Source: Paramarasmius palmivorus (lineage: Eukaryota > Basidiomycota > Agaricomycetes > Agaricales > Marasmiaceae). From it: a stretch of 64,000 bases of DNA. Shown here piece by piece: positions 1 to 11,457 of the stretch. Under the pieces are notes generated by a model. The model searched no databases and was not told the origin of the DNA. It saw nothing but the letters and a program-made list of their open reading frames with translations. Made by a program: the position numbers and the translations under genes. Every line of letters starts with the position of its first letter. Positions within the stretch are counted from its first letter, which is position 1. The stretch spans positions 744,001 through 808,000 of the forward strand of contig JAYKXP010000013.1 of NCBI GenBank assembly GCA_037176845.1, in the 5' to 3' direction.

Positions 1-246
1 ATGAGTCCCTGCACGACTGCGGAGTGTGAACATTGCGAGTATGTATCTTTTTCGCCTCCTAGATTGTGAAATCGTACTGAACGCTCAACGCCAAAGTAGC
101 TACTCAATCAACGCTCGAAGTGACATGGAATGTGCCACTCAATAATCTTCTTGGACTTGTAAGCTGTATTTGGCTCTGGTGATCAATCTTGGGCAGCTAA
201 ACCAACAACTACGTAGTTGAATCCTCGTTATGGTCAACTTGAATAG
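1..246. other. Window edge, no gene resolved
   Basis: No exon could be supported here. The segment leads into the degenerate fragment that starts at about 247, and may hold more of that decayed gene, but no aligned coding stretch was recognised. Confidence 0.4.
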
Positions 247-530
247 TATGATGGCACCCCCGAGAATTTTATCCTTCCACCCAGCGCTCTCATCAACGAT
301 TTCAAGAGGAATACCTTTATTGTCGATGTCCTAGTGAGTCGCCTCCTAGCTCATTTCGGTGCCGGGCCCTATCTAACAAACTCATAGAGGCAGTCGCGTC
401 ATCACCTCCCTGGGATCTCTCCGGAATCAGAGGCCTCATTGAAGACCTGCACTTTGAAAGTGGACGAATCAAACATCGTGTTTCCTCGCACGCATCTTAG
501 GCTAGAGCTAGGGAATATAACGAAAGTCAG
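247..530 (+). pseudogene. Degenerate fragment related to the gene at 6713-7857
   Basis: Two exon-like blocks resemble the last two exons of the intact gene at 6713-7857. The first (247-333) follows an AG acceptor and encodes a stretch with PENFILPPSALINDF, against PENLILLPSTLIDDF in the intact gene. A GT-AG intron at 334-387 lies at the same position as in the intact gene. The next block keeps PESEASLKTCTLKVDESN in the frame of the intact copy, but the 30 bases before it have lost bases, so the frame breaks between RQSR and the PGISPE segment. The 3-prime part after about 480 no longer aligns. The fragment is therefore read as a decayed paralogue; a divergent live gene with other exons is possible but less likely. 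Confidence 0.5.
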
Positions 531-1075
531 CGGCAGCAGGACGCTCGTCCCAGGGACTATGGAACTGTATCTCGTGGTTCTATTGGGACTTGTCAGGAAG
601 CCGAAGTTGAAGCTGTAGCAGGTTACTTGAAGTCCGAATTGCACGTACTCATGCCGCTACTCTGAAGTATCTTTCATGTATACTATATGCCATGCTGACT
701 ACGCAAACGGTACTCAGTCGGTCGCGAAAAAGTAAAATGTGTAGTTAGCTTTACCGTGGCATTGATATCCCGAAGCTGCACTTTTTGTTCGTACCGAGGC
801 TGAGCGCTATGCAGTAAGAAGAGCTACTAGAAACTGAATGTAATCGACTTCCTGAAGATGTGTCGAGGTGTTCAATGCGGGTGCTGAGTCTCGTGTAGAA
901 ATTCAAATACAAACCAATAATAAGGAGTAGCCGACACTCGGCTCAGAGCAGAGCCGCGGTCACGTACTTGTCTATGTTCACTGTCAGGTGTACCCCCACC
1001 TCGATATCGTTTTCGCTCAGGACACATACTCTCTCTCACTTGCGATTATACATTCCCTCCAACACATTTCGAATC
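531..1075. other. Intergenic region upstream of kinase 1
   Basis: No coding signal was found. The stretch should hold the promoter and 5-prime UTR of the kinase gene at 1076; no clear TATA box was seen. Confidence 0.5.
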
Positions 1076-2628
1076 ATGTCAATCAAGTCGCATTCTAGTC
1101 ATGCTACATCCGCAAGCATTCCCAATAGCGTCAACTATGGCTTTCCGGAGGAAGACCTGCGTCAAGAAGGAAACGACAACCCTGGTTATTTTCCTGCTCG
1201 CCTCGGTCAAACATTAGAAGGCGGACGTTTTTGTATTGTTAGAAAATTGGGATGGGGACAATATGCAAGTGTATGGCTCGCGAAGGACAAAAAGTGCGGC
1301 TCCTTGCTATAACTAACCTGCTCTGTTCTAATATTCCTCTGACTGGTCGCAGGGAGGATCGATTCGTGGCATTGAAGATTCTTACGTGCGAATCTACCAA
1401 CGCTTTGAAGGAAACAGGTTCACGACAACGATCGGATGAACTACGTATGCTTGAAAAGATCGCTACAGCCCAGCCCAACCACCGTGGTTTCAAGCACAAT
1501 CTTTTGCTACATGACTCTTTCGAATTCCAAGGTCCTCATGGTACTCATTTGTGCCTTGCTACAGAGGTCCTTGTATACGGAGTCAACTTCGTTCGTGAAT
1601 CGAACGAGAATGGTGATCGCAGATTGTCTATGGCTTTGACGAAGCGACTCGTGAAGCAGCTGTTGTCTAGCCTCGAGTACCTACATGAAGTCTGTGGCAT
1701 TGTCCATACAGGTGCGTTGCCGGCAATAAACGGAGAAAATCAACTGAGACGCTACCTACTACAGATATCAAGCACGATAACATTCTTTTCCGCCGTCCTG
1801 ACGTCCTCACAGTCGTATCGCACGAATTAGTCACGAAGCCCTCGGTCTCATACGATTGTGGGACGGAAATCTGTCTTCCAGTCGTGCCGGTCGTTTCGCA
1901 GGCCCTTCCACTATCCACTGAAGGCCTCGTTGCTGTTGACCAGGTTCAAGCGGTACTCGCTGATGTCGGCCACTGTAAGCGGTTCTTACTCCAAGATTTG
2001 AACCGTTATAATAGCTTACCGTTGTGAACCAGCACACTGGAAAGATCGCCATTTCCAAGAGCTCGTCCAACCCAGCGCGCTTCGCGCACCTGAGGTTATT
2101 CTCGGATACCCTTGGGGCACATCGGCGGATATCTGGAACCTAGGCTGTCTAGCAAGTAGTCATATGTCTTTCCATTCATCATTCTGACTGTCGCCTTACA
2201 GGTCACGGAATGGCTCGTCGGCTTCTGGCTGTTCGAATTTGGCCCTAATCGCGACAAGTGGAATGCAGAGGAAGATCATCTGGCCAGAATGACGGAAGCT
2301 GTCGAGGCAATGTTTGACTCTGTCTTTCTCTCGAAATGTAAACGTAGAGACGAGTTCTTTGATTCGTCTGGTAAGATGGTACAAGTTTGGGTAGACATTG
2401 TTCTGATCTTTCTGTTGTGTTCCCATAGGATCATTCAAGAATTTCACTAGTCATGAAGAGCCGACTTGGCTGCTGGACAAACTCCTAAATAGATTCGCAT
2501 CGGTTGATCTTGGGGAGGAGCAGGTCCAGGGCGCTGTGCGTTTTCTACGTCGGTGCTTGCAGCTGACACCAGAGGAACGACCGAGTGCTCGAGAATTGCT
2601 TGAAGATCCTTGGCTTATTGGTGTATGA
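1076..2628 (+). CDS. SRPK-like serine/threonine protein kinase, copy 1
   Basis: Six exons (1076-1293, 1353-1711, 1765-1974, 2033-2151, 2202-2370, 2429-2628) encode 424 residues. The order of motifs is that of SR-protein-kinase relatives. An N-terminal PGYFPARLGQ segment precedes the glycine loop LGWGQYASVWLAKD (about 58-71), followed by VALKIL with the ATP-binding lysine. The catalytic loop reads HTDIKHDN, the SRPK form of HRD, at about 191-198. Then come the metal motif DVG (usually DFG or DLG), APEVILGYPW and SADIWNLGC. The C-terminal lobe ends in TPEERPSARELLEDPW. Intron 4 (2152-2201) is GC-AG. The start was chosen because the paralogue at 17981-19497 begins at the same place. The usual long SRPK spacer is absent. 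The substrate is unknown; SR-type proteins are only an inference from the family. The Val in DVG leaves activity uncertain. Confidence 0.85.
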
Positions 2629-3125
2629 ACCAAGTCAAAGCCACTTCTCTTCTTTCATCTGTCGTGCATAAGTATTCAATGGTGGCAACGCCACATGTCA
2701 GTCAGTGTTGGGACCCTTCTGACTGTTGTCTTCTTCTGTCAGATGGACTATGAAAAGCCAGGTGATGTTATTGGCACACTACAATTCCTCTTCGTCTCGT
2801 TAACTGTATTATCCATATGGGATGGGATGTATATATCAATCTCAGGTGACTACACTTTGTATTCATGGAAAGGATCATTGCATATTGACGACTGTACTAC
2901 TTCCTAGTCCCTGCGTCACGTCCGCGTTTGCCCCGCTATTAGGGGGTTTCACTGTTTGGACCGCATTATCCGAATCCTTTACACTGCTTCCTTGGTCACC
3001 TGTCGTGCAAACTCAAATCTAACGAGACTTGGTTTACTTGATGGTTGCTCGTATAAAGACTGGGGTATTTGGACTTCCTGCTATCATCAAATTTCTGCTT
3101 TGTCTTGCCTACCTTCGTTCTCATC
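2629..3125. other. Intergenic region
   Basis: This stretch lies between kinase 1 and the small gene at 3126. Short open frames exist, but none has splice context or protein-like composition. It probably holds the kinase 3-prime UTR and the promoter of the next gene. Confidence 0.5.
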
Positions 3126-3427
3126 ATGAACGTCTCCTGGAAGAACCCAAACGAATACGCTACGCAACCAGCCAAGAAACAGCAGATCGAAAGTACTGTC
3201 AAGAATTCGAGCGAGGCGAGTGGTGCTCAGAAGAGGGGAGCCTCTGACGCTATCATCAGGTAATTATCCATGTATATGTGGTTTCATACTCTTGTTCATG
3301 GCCTTTCGATGAACAAAGGGGAGGCATCCATCAGAGTAAACCCCCAGGCGACCAGAAAGATCATGTCACAGTGGACTTTAAGAAGAGCGACGGAACACAT
3401 ATCACGACGAAACACGTCCATACGTGA
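3126..3427 (+). CDS. Small hydrophilic hypothetical protein
   Basis: Exon 1 is 3126-3259 and exon 2 is 3319-3427, separated by a 59-bp GT-AG intron. Together they give an 80-residue protein beginning MNVSWKNPNEYATQP and ending TKHVHT. It is rich in Lys, Gln, Ser and Gly, with no signal peptide, membrane segment or cysteine. The splice restores one frame with no leftover bases, and the exon composition is protein-like, which is why it is kept despite its size. No family was recognised. The start is the first ATG of the open frame in which the residues look coding. A longer model with upstream exons cannot be excluded. Confidence 0.5.
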
Positions 3428-3736
3428 TATCAGGTGTGGAAACTTGTCCTGATAAATGTTATAATTGATAATTGATAATCGTTTCTCAGTCGAATTGCTC
3501 TCTTAAGGCAGTGCCAATTCCCAGCTCTTGGTGTAAATCTTCTCGTGGAGACTCATGTTTTTCTATTGCTGTATTTCAACCATCGTTCAATTAAAAACCG
3601 TATTCTGCTTCCCATGATCCAGATCGACAAGATTGTACGTGTATCATGCCCGGCACCTAACTTATTTAAGCATATACATCAATGGGTATCCTACTGTACC
3701 TGGCCGTTCAAAACAAGAGTTTGTCCTTTGTACCTT

Positions 3737-5181
3737 TCACGGTAAGTCACCACTACATTCGCACTCATAAGCAGATTCCAGCTTGTCCAAAAAATTCCTC
3801 AGCGCATACATATTCACGTTCAGGTTCTGCTGTGAGCTCACCCCCCTGAAAAGGGGTGCGTCTTTTAGCCTCAGCTTGGGCCATGGGCCACTGGATCCAT
3901 ATTTTTCTTCAATCAACTTCCTCAACCCCAACGTACCAACCCTCATCCAAACTTGCGTCTTGTACCCACCACATTCATCCTCCAACAGATCCATCCATCC
4001 TTTGCCTCTGATTATAGGGCGTGACATGAATCTCCCTATTTCAGTGTCATCGAAGCCTTCGTAGGCTTTGCTTCCAGCATCCAAGTGAAAATTGTCTTTA
4101 TCAACATACGACCATTCGCCGCAGTCCAGACAATACACTTGAGCATCTGTATCGGGGTTGTATAGATCTTCCGGAATATTGTCCTTTTCGATCTGAAAAC
4201 AGCGTTGATGAGTGAGTGGTATCTGATTGAGGGATCGAAAAGAATCACTCCTTCGAAGCGTATGATGGCTTCGTCGTCCGCAATTTTGAGCTGGGGCTGA
4301 GTATAGTAAGCTCGGCCGGGCACCCACTCTTGGCAAGTTTGGCGTGGATTGAAATTGCGAATGACACAGAGGCCTGTGGTTGAACGATGAATTGAAAACC
4401 AACTCTCCCTGGTCCCGAGTAATACGCACCTTGGATATCACGGCTATTGATGATCATCTTTTCATTTGACCTTACGACAAAAAGTTTCCCGAACATAGTA
4501 TCAAGTTTCTCGAGGTCATGGTGTGTATAGAACCTGGAGAAATCTATGTCAGTGGCGCGACACGCTGAATATAGTTGCGTTATTGATCAAACTTACTTCG
4601 CCATTCTCGGACGCAGATCTCTCCATGTACGCCATAGGACACCATCTACAAGGCATTGCTGATTGTTATCTCGGCCAGTCACCCTCATTTCTGTGACCTC
4701 GAGTACCCAGCAAAGGGTTTTGTTTTCATCGGTTGCTTCACACCGCATGTGCTCTTCATTTGTGACAAAAACACTATATTGTATAAGCCTACTAGTCGTC
4801 AGTACCTCAGTAGAGAGCCGATGCGCGTACCAGTCACCAGCACAAAGTTCGTGGGCTTCTTCCCCAGTGCCGTCCTCCTCCAGGGCGAATGTAAGAGACC
4901 ATCCTTGTATCGTTTTGCTGCTATCCCACAGCATGCGCACGATCTTTTGTGCCTGACTTTTTAAAAGGTAGGTTTCTTCATTCTCTCTTCGAGACATACA
5001 GAGGAGCTCTTGCGAGTCTTTGAGGGCTTCAGCCTGGGTACGCGGGATGGCGCGTCGTTTGCTGGCATTGGGTGCTGCAAGGAAATGAGACGATGCACGA
5101 GTCATCAAGAATATGATAGAACTTACCTGCACTTAGACACGCGACTAAGCCAGCTGGAGTTCTCTGCGCTCTTGTTGTCAT
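3737..5181 (-). CDS. Hypothetical protein, five exons
   Basis: Exons 5127-5181, 4597-5074, 4430-4533, 4249-4373 and 3737-4192 join to 405 residues with no frame conflict. Exon 2 encodes an N-terminal helix-rich part (TQAEALKDSQELL, KSQAQKIVRMLWD) and a beta-rich part ending WRTWRDLRPRMAK. Later exons hold a short Cys pair CVIRNFNPRQTC and a CLDCGEW knuckle that could bind a metal or form a small nuclease-like fold. That is a guess: the classical HNH residues were not found. A 39-bp stretch inside exon 2 after GDW has GT and AG ends and no stop; it is read through here. No signal peptide or membrane segment is present. The function is unknown. Confidence 0.65.
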
Positions 5182-5621
5182 GGTGTGTGAGTATAAGGTG
5201 AACGTACTTTGCGTGGAGTGGAGATGGAATGAACGTGAACAAAGGTTCGGCAAAGCCGAGCTAGGCAAACGTTTCGACCCGGCAGGACACGGTCCGCTTT
5301 CGCCGTGGCCTGGCCCAGGAAACTGGGGCCTCAGTTTCACTTCTACTCTGATGGGTCTTCGCCAACATCTTTCCAGCAACTAGACCATTCAAGCCATGAA
5401 CAAGCTAAAGATACTTCAAGTTAATCTCTATCGTCCAACTTGAAACTGATCCGATTCTGCAGTTCAGGATTTCTTCGCAGAGACTGTCTTCGTTCCGCGG
5501 ATGTCACGGTACATGTCTTGTACGCAAAAATGACTTTGTCTTACGGGTGTCTTTCGAGTCTTAGTACTTAGAAGAACGTCTCAAATCAGTATAAATAAGC
5601 CGAGCTGGAAGTCATATCAAC
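5182..5621. other. Divergent promoter region with a TATA-like box
   Basis: This 440-bp space separates the minus-strand gene starting at 5181 from the plus-strand gene starting at 5622, so it should serve both. No coding exon was seen. Confidence 0.5.
5590..5597 (+). promoter_or_regulatory. TATA-like box
   Basis: TATAAATA lies about 25 bp upstream of the ATG at 5622. A box this close implies a very short 5-prime UTR, or use of a slightly later start. Confidence 0.35.
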
Positions 5622-6159
5622 ATGTCCATGCAAACACATTCGCAACCTCTCAGCTCCGAAAAGTCTTTCGTCGTCATGGACCTTGAATGCCAGGGCGATG
5701 CGGATACCCATAACCCAGGTGAGACAGTCTTTTAGCTCAATTCCCGGGCCCCCCAGCTAAACGGTATAACTTGTAAAAGGTATTCAACTTCATCGAAGAT
5801 TTGACAGAGAATGGTCTTTTTCAATCATATTATCTTTCATCTTCATGTTAGGCGGCCACTTCCTCCACAACCTATCCTCTCCGAACCGACCTTCCCCAGA
5901 CCCAACCCCGGTCCCTGACTCGCTTCTCCCTCACGCGGAACTTGTAAAAAACCTTTCTACGGCCTCAGTCATGTTTGGAGTGTGCGGTGGGGTACTTGGA
6001 TGGTTGCTCTTATACCGGTATGGACTTGAGTCGGAGAGACAGAGCTTGAGGCTTAAAGAGATGTGGATCAATCCATGGACGCCACAATTTTGTACGATGT
6101 GTTCAGGAGCGTCGCTTCTGGTAGGAGGTGGGATAGCCAGGGGTGTTGGAGCGATTTAG
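5622..6159 (+). CDS. Small multi-pass membrane protein, hypothetical
   Basis: Exons 5622-5718 and 5780-6159 encode 158 residues. A soluble N-terminus of about 40 residues (MSMQTHSQPLSSEKSF) leads into a membrane segment containing SIILSFIFMLGG. A proline-rich loop follows (NRPSPDPTPVPDS). A second segment is FGVCGGVLGWLLLY, and a third, near the C-terminus, is SGASLLVGGGIARGVGAI. The intron is a clean GT-AG of 61 bp and both exons are in one frame. No family was recognised. The topology and the small size would fit an organelle inner-membrane or ER membrane protein, but nothing in the sequence decides this. Confidence 0.6.
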
Positions 6160-6712
6160 CGTCGGATATCCCTAATAACGATTCTGCCTGCTTGAAAGTT
6201 GCAAAAAAGCGTCGAGTCTACAACTTTGAATTTCGAAAGAACATTTGAAGAACGTTAACGAGCATGACAGTGAAATCGCTGAGTGACAGGGACACGGCGG
6301 CCCCGATCTTGACTAGTAACGGAAATTTTTTCGCAAGGATAGAGGTAAGTCAAGTGAACGATATAAGGATGAATACGCAGACGTTATTGCCTTATTTACC
6401 GAATAGAAGTGCCGTCAAGGTCAAGGTCGGCAATTCCCCGAATAGAAAGGCAGAAGAACCGAGGAACTTGGTATCAACAACCCCTTCAATTCAAGCATCA
6501 GATAGTACGGATACTGGTACGTGCATGGGTACACACTGCATCATTATAAGAGCCTCTTCTTTCAATATTTCTACTCAAGTACTACTTACACATGTCAAAG
6601 CGGACAATCTGTTCGGCCCCAGTCGTAGCCGGTCGGACCTCGGTAGCACGTGCCTAGACCCTTGGGCTTCGTTCCGTAATCAGCGCTTGTTGTCATTGGT
6701 TCACCATGCACC
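6160..6712. other. Intergenic region
   Basis: A 171-residue open frame at 6264-6779 crosses this stretch but has low-complexity, non-protein-like content and no splice context. A short CCGAATAGAA motif occurs twice near 6400 and 6440. No gene is called. Confidence 0.4.
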
Positions 6713-7857
6713 ATGTCTGATACCACTCGAATCCAATGGGACGCTACGCATTCCCATCTACTCTCTACAAAAGCTATAATCGAGGGTTGGGATACCTTCT
6801 TCTTCTATGGTCGCACGCTGATCTGGCCAGGAAACCTGCTCATCGGTTCGTTGCCTATTGCCCTAATTCGTGCCTATCGTTACTCAAACTTGATATTAAG
6901 GCGTAAATTCAAAGCGCTTTTCACTAAGAGTATCTGATATGTTCAAGTGGCTTGGTTTGATGGTCGTCAGTGACCCAAGCGCGACCAGTGATATCCAACC
7001 GTGCGAAGTCGAAGACAAGGATCTCTTGTCCTACATTCCTGTCAAGGAGCTGGGTCCTGTTGCATGGGATACTATGGACTTGAATCAACCTTGGAAGCCA
7101 GGGAACTATCGGCTGGCTATGTCTCATTTGGGGGGCTATTATGGCACCGATCGTGGCATGGGCACCATAGCAGATTGGGAGAGACGGCATGGTACCATCG
7201 TATGTTAGATTTTCTCAATCAGCGAATTGTACTAATTATCCGCATAGCCACTTATTACTGGTCATCAGCCCACTTGTGCTATTCACCCCCAAGAAACCAG
7301 CCCAATACTCAAAACAATTTGGATTGTGCCACCTAACTGTTATAAAGTGGTAAGTCAATGATGCTATGTAGCTAATAAAGTAGGACTGAAAGTGACTTGA
7401 AGTTGGGCTGTGATCTACTCAATCCCAAGTGCCAGTCTTATCCTGAAAACCTCATCCTTCTTCCTTCTACCCTCATCGACGATTTCAAGGAAAACAACTT
7501 TACCATTGACGTCCTGGTAAGTCGCATCCGGAGTCGTGTTCAAGCCTCTGTATCTGATGTATATAACAGCGGGACAATCGCATCATCACCTTCCCAACAA
7601 TTTCCTCGGAGTCAGAAGCTTTATTGAACAGTTGCTCCCTTAGGGTGGACGATGCAAATATTCGATTCTTACAAGTCCATCTCAAAATATCCTTGTGGCA
7701 ACACTGCATGCACGGGGACATCCATGCTGAATACCTCGAGGAAATTGAGGAGAGGATTGAGATGATTGAGGAAGGTGCACGTCCAGTGGTCGAGGACCAG
7801 TTGGACGTTGCTGTACGTGAATGGCTCTCCAAGAATGCCAATCCCCCACATCTATGA
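6713..7857 (+). CDS. Hypothetical protein, intact relative of the fragment at 247-530
   Basis: The probable start MSDTTRIQWDATHSH lies at 6713. Later exons encode DPSATSDIQPCEVEDKD, then GGYYGTDRGMGTIADWE, then ITGHQPTCAIHPQETSP, then PENLILLPSTLIDDF, and finally an acidic helical C-terminus (EYLEEIEERIEMIEEG) ending NPPHL. Introns with clear GT-AG ends are seen near 7199-7247, 7350-7402 and 7516-7569. The first junction, near 6846-6926, is the least certain. No signal peptide or transmembrane helix is evident, and no family was recognised. A broken paralogue at the left window edge shares the last intron position, so this is a small local family. Confidence 0.55.
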
Positions 7858-8062
7858 GATGAGTGGAGATCTGAGTATTTCTTGAAATTCATCATGCATG
7901 TACATATAAGAAGTGAAGTTGAGAAATTGTGTTTGCTGTGACAATTAAAGGCGATCTATCTATCTATTGCCCGCAGCCAGATCAGGTGCCTGCCAGCATT
8001 TTGATCAACACGTCTTCTCTTCCTCAGATTTTACCTTCTTTCCCAACTTCACTCTAGAGCCA

Positions 8063-11000
8063 ATGGCTGGCAATGTCAGAGCACGACGTCCGGCGTCGCC
8101 ACCGCCTGGAGTCGGCCATGCACCACCCTCTTTGACTTCTCAACGATTTCCTCATTCTCGGCAGGACCATTTGGACGCGGATGCTCGGCGAGAAGCAGCT
8201 TCGAAGGGTTACGTTCCTGGCAGAACCAAATCCCATTCTTATCCATCGGGAGGGCTTAATCTGACCTCTGGGGAGATAAAATTGCTCGTCGTTATTGTTC
8301 TTATTGCTGCAGCAGTTCGACTTTTCAGACTTTCGAGGCCAAATAGTGTTGTGTGAGTTGTTCGTTTCTTGGCCTTTTCGCGAAACACTGACACGCTCTG
8401 GTTCTGTAGCTTTGATGAAGTTCACTTTGGCAAGTTCGCGAGCAAGTATATCAAAACCCAGTATTTCGTCGACGTTCACCCTCCTCTTGCCAAACTCCTC
8501 ATTACTCTCGCCGGATTCATCTTTGGTTATGACGGTCATTTTGACTTTAAGGACATTGGAAAGTGCGTATCGCGTGCTAGTCATTATACCTACCTCTGAT
8601 ATTTTTCCAGGGTTTATGAAGATGTACCCTACGTCGCCATGCGTATGCTCCCAGCGACTATGGGTGTCGCGACAGTTCCCCTTGCCTATCTCACTCTTCG
8701 CGCTCTCGATTGCAGAGCGACAACCGCTCTCCTTGCCTCTTTCTTCATCATTTTTGAAAACGGACTTGTCACTCAATCTCGTCATATTCTCCTTGACTCT
8801 CCACTCATTTTCTTCACCGCACTTTCTATTTTCGCCTGGGTCGGTTTCTGTAACGAAGACAAACATCGACCTTTTACCGAGTCATGGTGGATTTGGCTTA
8901 TACTCTCCGGCCTATCCCTAGGTGCAGTTGTTAGCTGCAAATGGGTTGGACTGTTTACCATCGCTACAGTGGGCGTGAGCACGATCCATCAGTTATGGCT
9001 GTTACTCGGTGATCTACGTGTTCCACCAAGGCTATTCATCAGACACTTTGCCGCTCGCGCGCTGTGCTTGATTGTGATCCCTATCTTATTCTACATGGCT
9101 ATGTTCCAAATTCATTTCCTCATCCTTGAGAACTCGGGTGATGGAGACGGTTTCATGAGCTCGGAATTCCAGCACACCCTTGGAGGACGTGGCATGAAGG
9201 ACACTTATGCTGGTAAGCTCTCGTTGATATGCGCTGACTGCATTCCCTGAATTTATTCGTTCTAGATGTTGCTATTGGATCTGAAGTCACGATCCGACAC
9301 GTCAACACCCAAGGTGGTTACCTCCACTCTCATGCAAGCACCTATCCGGGCGGGAGCAAGCAACAACAAATCACTCTTTACCCTCATCGGGATCGTAACA
9401 ACGATTGGCGCATCATTAACGCGACCAATGAAGACCCCAACGTCATCGACTTTGCCAACACCCCTCTGCAGTGGATTAAACCAGGCTCTCGTATCAGATT
9501 ACGCCATATTTCAACAGACAAGAATCTCCACTCGCATGATATTCGTCCTCCAGTGTCTGATGTCGACTTCCAGAATGAAGTGTCTGGTTATGGGTTCCCC
9601 GGATTTGAAGGAGATGGTAATGATGATTGGTTTGTAGAGATTGAGGAGGGAGATAAGAGGGACAAGGAGAGTACCAAACGGTTGAGGACGTTGAGGACAA
9701 AATTCCGTCTGAGACATGCCTTAACGGGTTGTTACCTCTTCTCGCACAAGGTCAAGTTACCGGATTGGGGATTCGAGCAACAGGAAGTTACCTGCAACAA
9801 GAACGCGGTCAAAGCCAATTCGTTATGGATGATCGAGACTAATTTCCATCCTGCGTGTACGTTCACCTTTGTTCTTTACTTTCTGCTCGCGTGCTAACAA
9901 TTGCCCCGTGTTTTAGTACCAGCCGATGCTCCAAAAGTCAACTACCGTTTGCCCGGGTTCCTTGGAAAATTCTTTGAATTGCAAAAGGTTATGTGGACGA
10001 CGAATGCGGGTTTGACTGACCGGCACACGTTTGATTCTCGACCTGATGCGTGGCCTCGGCTTCGTCGTGGAATCGTGGGTGGTATGCTATCGACGGTTGA
10101 ATGCCATGCTGACACATCCTCTCGATAGAACTTTTGGGTGAAGGACCATCGACAGATTTACCTTATTGGTAACCTCTGGGTGTGGTGGCTCAGTACTGCC
10201 GCGATCGTTGCATATGTTACTGTCCGTGGTCTGCTCATCCTCAGAGCCAAGAGAGGTTACAAGGACTTCAACAACTGTACGTCTATCATATCGTCTAACA
10301 AATCTTATACTAAACGGATCGCGTAGCTACCATCGTTAAGTACGACGGCATCTGTGGTTTCCTTTGCATCGGTTGGGCATTGCACTACTTCCCCTTCTTC
10401 CTCATGGCTCGCCAACTGTTCCTCCACCACTACTTCCCCGCATTGTATATCGCTATCCTCCTCTTTTCCAGTGTCTTTGATTTCCTCACGTCGACGCTAC
10501 GCCCCAAGGTTCGACTACAAATTGCGGCGGTGTTGATTGCTATTGCAATCTGGAATTTCCAGCACTTCGCACCTCTTGCTTACGGGACGCCGTGGACCAA
10601 GGCCAAGTGTAATAGCGCCAAGTGGTTGAAGAACTGGGATTTCAGCTGTAATGATTTCCTTGACGATGTGCGTTTTCTTCCAATTTACTCATCATCGAAG
10701 CAAGTGCTAAGCCGACCTATTTCCCAGTACTCTCAATACACAGCCATCGCAGCTGCCACACCCCAGAAATCGAGCAATCCAGTTGCCACAGTCGGAGGTG
10801 GTGGACGTGCGGAGATTGTTGTGGATGATATGGCGAAGAAGAAGGCGAATGAGAAGGCGGAGGAAGAGAATACATCGGTGTTTGTTAACAAGCCCGAGCC
10901 TGGACGAGATATCTTTGCACAGGAACCTGTGAAGGATATCAAGAGTGATGCGGTAGCTGCTCAGCACAAGAAGCTTCAGGAGGAGGTTGAGGAAAAGCTG

Positions 11001-11279
11001 ATTTCGACTGTTGCACCGCCGCCACAGCAAACGGAGGATGAAAAGGAAAAAGTGGAGAAGAAGGAGGAAAAGAAGGTTGAGGAAGGCTCGACGATGACAA
11101 CGGCGGTTGCGAAAGAGGAAGAGAAGCCCAAGGCAGAGGAGCAGACTACGACAGATGATATGCTGGAAGGTGTTGACCCTATTCATCCAGAACAGAAGAA
11201 AGCTGCTGGGCCGAAGGAAGAAGCGGAAGTTGTTGCAGAAAAGGTTGCCCAGGAGTTGTATCCTGAGGAAGCGGACTAG
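8063..11279 (+). CDS. PMT1: Dolichyl-phosphate-mannose-protein mannosyltransferase, PMT1 type
   Basis: Eight exons (8063-8352, 8410-8562, 8611-9212, 9266-9856, 9917-10074, 10129-10276, 10327-10667, 10728-11279) encode 944 residues. PMTs transfer mannose from dolichyl-phosphate-mannose to Ser/Thr of proteins in the ER lumen. FDEVHFGKFASKY carries the conserved Asp-Glu pair of the first loop, followed by DVHPPLAKLL. Many hydrophobic segments follow. The large luminal loop has MIR-type repeats (GGYLHSHASTYPGGSKQQQ, RLRHISTDKNLHSH, TGCYLFSHKVKLPDWGFEQQ). The C-terminal membrane block includes RQLFLHHYFPALY, and YGTPWTKAKCNSAKW resembles the PMT1 subfamily rather than PMT2 or PMT4. The start MAGNVRARRPASPPPG gives a proline-rich cytosolic tail. 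The last exon adds a long Lys/Glu-rich tail of about 180 residues. A PMT1 usually pairs with a PMT2, which is not in this window. Confidence 0.93.
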
Positions 11280-11457
11280 TACGGACTTGAAAAGTAGATA
11301 CGTATGGTATAATTTGCTTTGTTCTGTATTTATCATAGGGATCCCATTCGTATTCAATCTGGAGGTACAGGCTTACAGTTATTCGGTTCTACTTCCCTAT
11401 TCCAATAGAGCCTGCATGATCGTTGACTTGTAGCCCAGGGCTGGCGCCCCAGGTACA
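11280..11457. other. Convergent 3-prime space
   Basis: This short space lies between the PMT1 stop and the stop of family X copy A, the two genes being convergent. It holds 3-prime UTR sequence only. Confidence 0.5.

Noticed and set aside
3737..5181. HNH-type endonuclease identity for the five-exon gene
   Set aside because: The Cys pairs are suggestive, but the His-Asn-His residues of the motif could not be placed, so only hypothetical protein is claimed.
6264..6779. 171-codon plus-strand frame
   Set aside because: The composition is not protein-like, there are no splice partners, and it overlaps the better supported start at 6713 in another frame.
8054..8866. 270-codon open frame on the minus strand
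   Set aside because: It lies fully antisense to PMT1 exons, whose protein is unmistakable; the antisense product has no family features.
10707..11357. 216-codon minus-strand frame rich in Leu and Arg
   Set aside because: It is the mirror of the Lys/Glu-rich tail exon of PMT1, a composition artefact.
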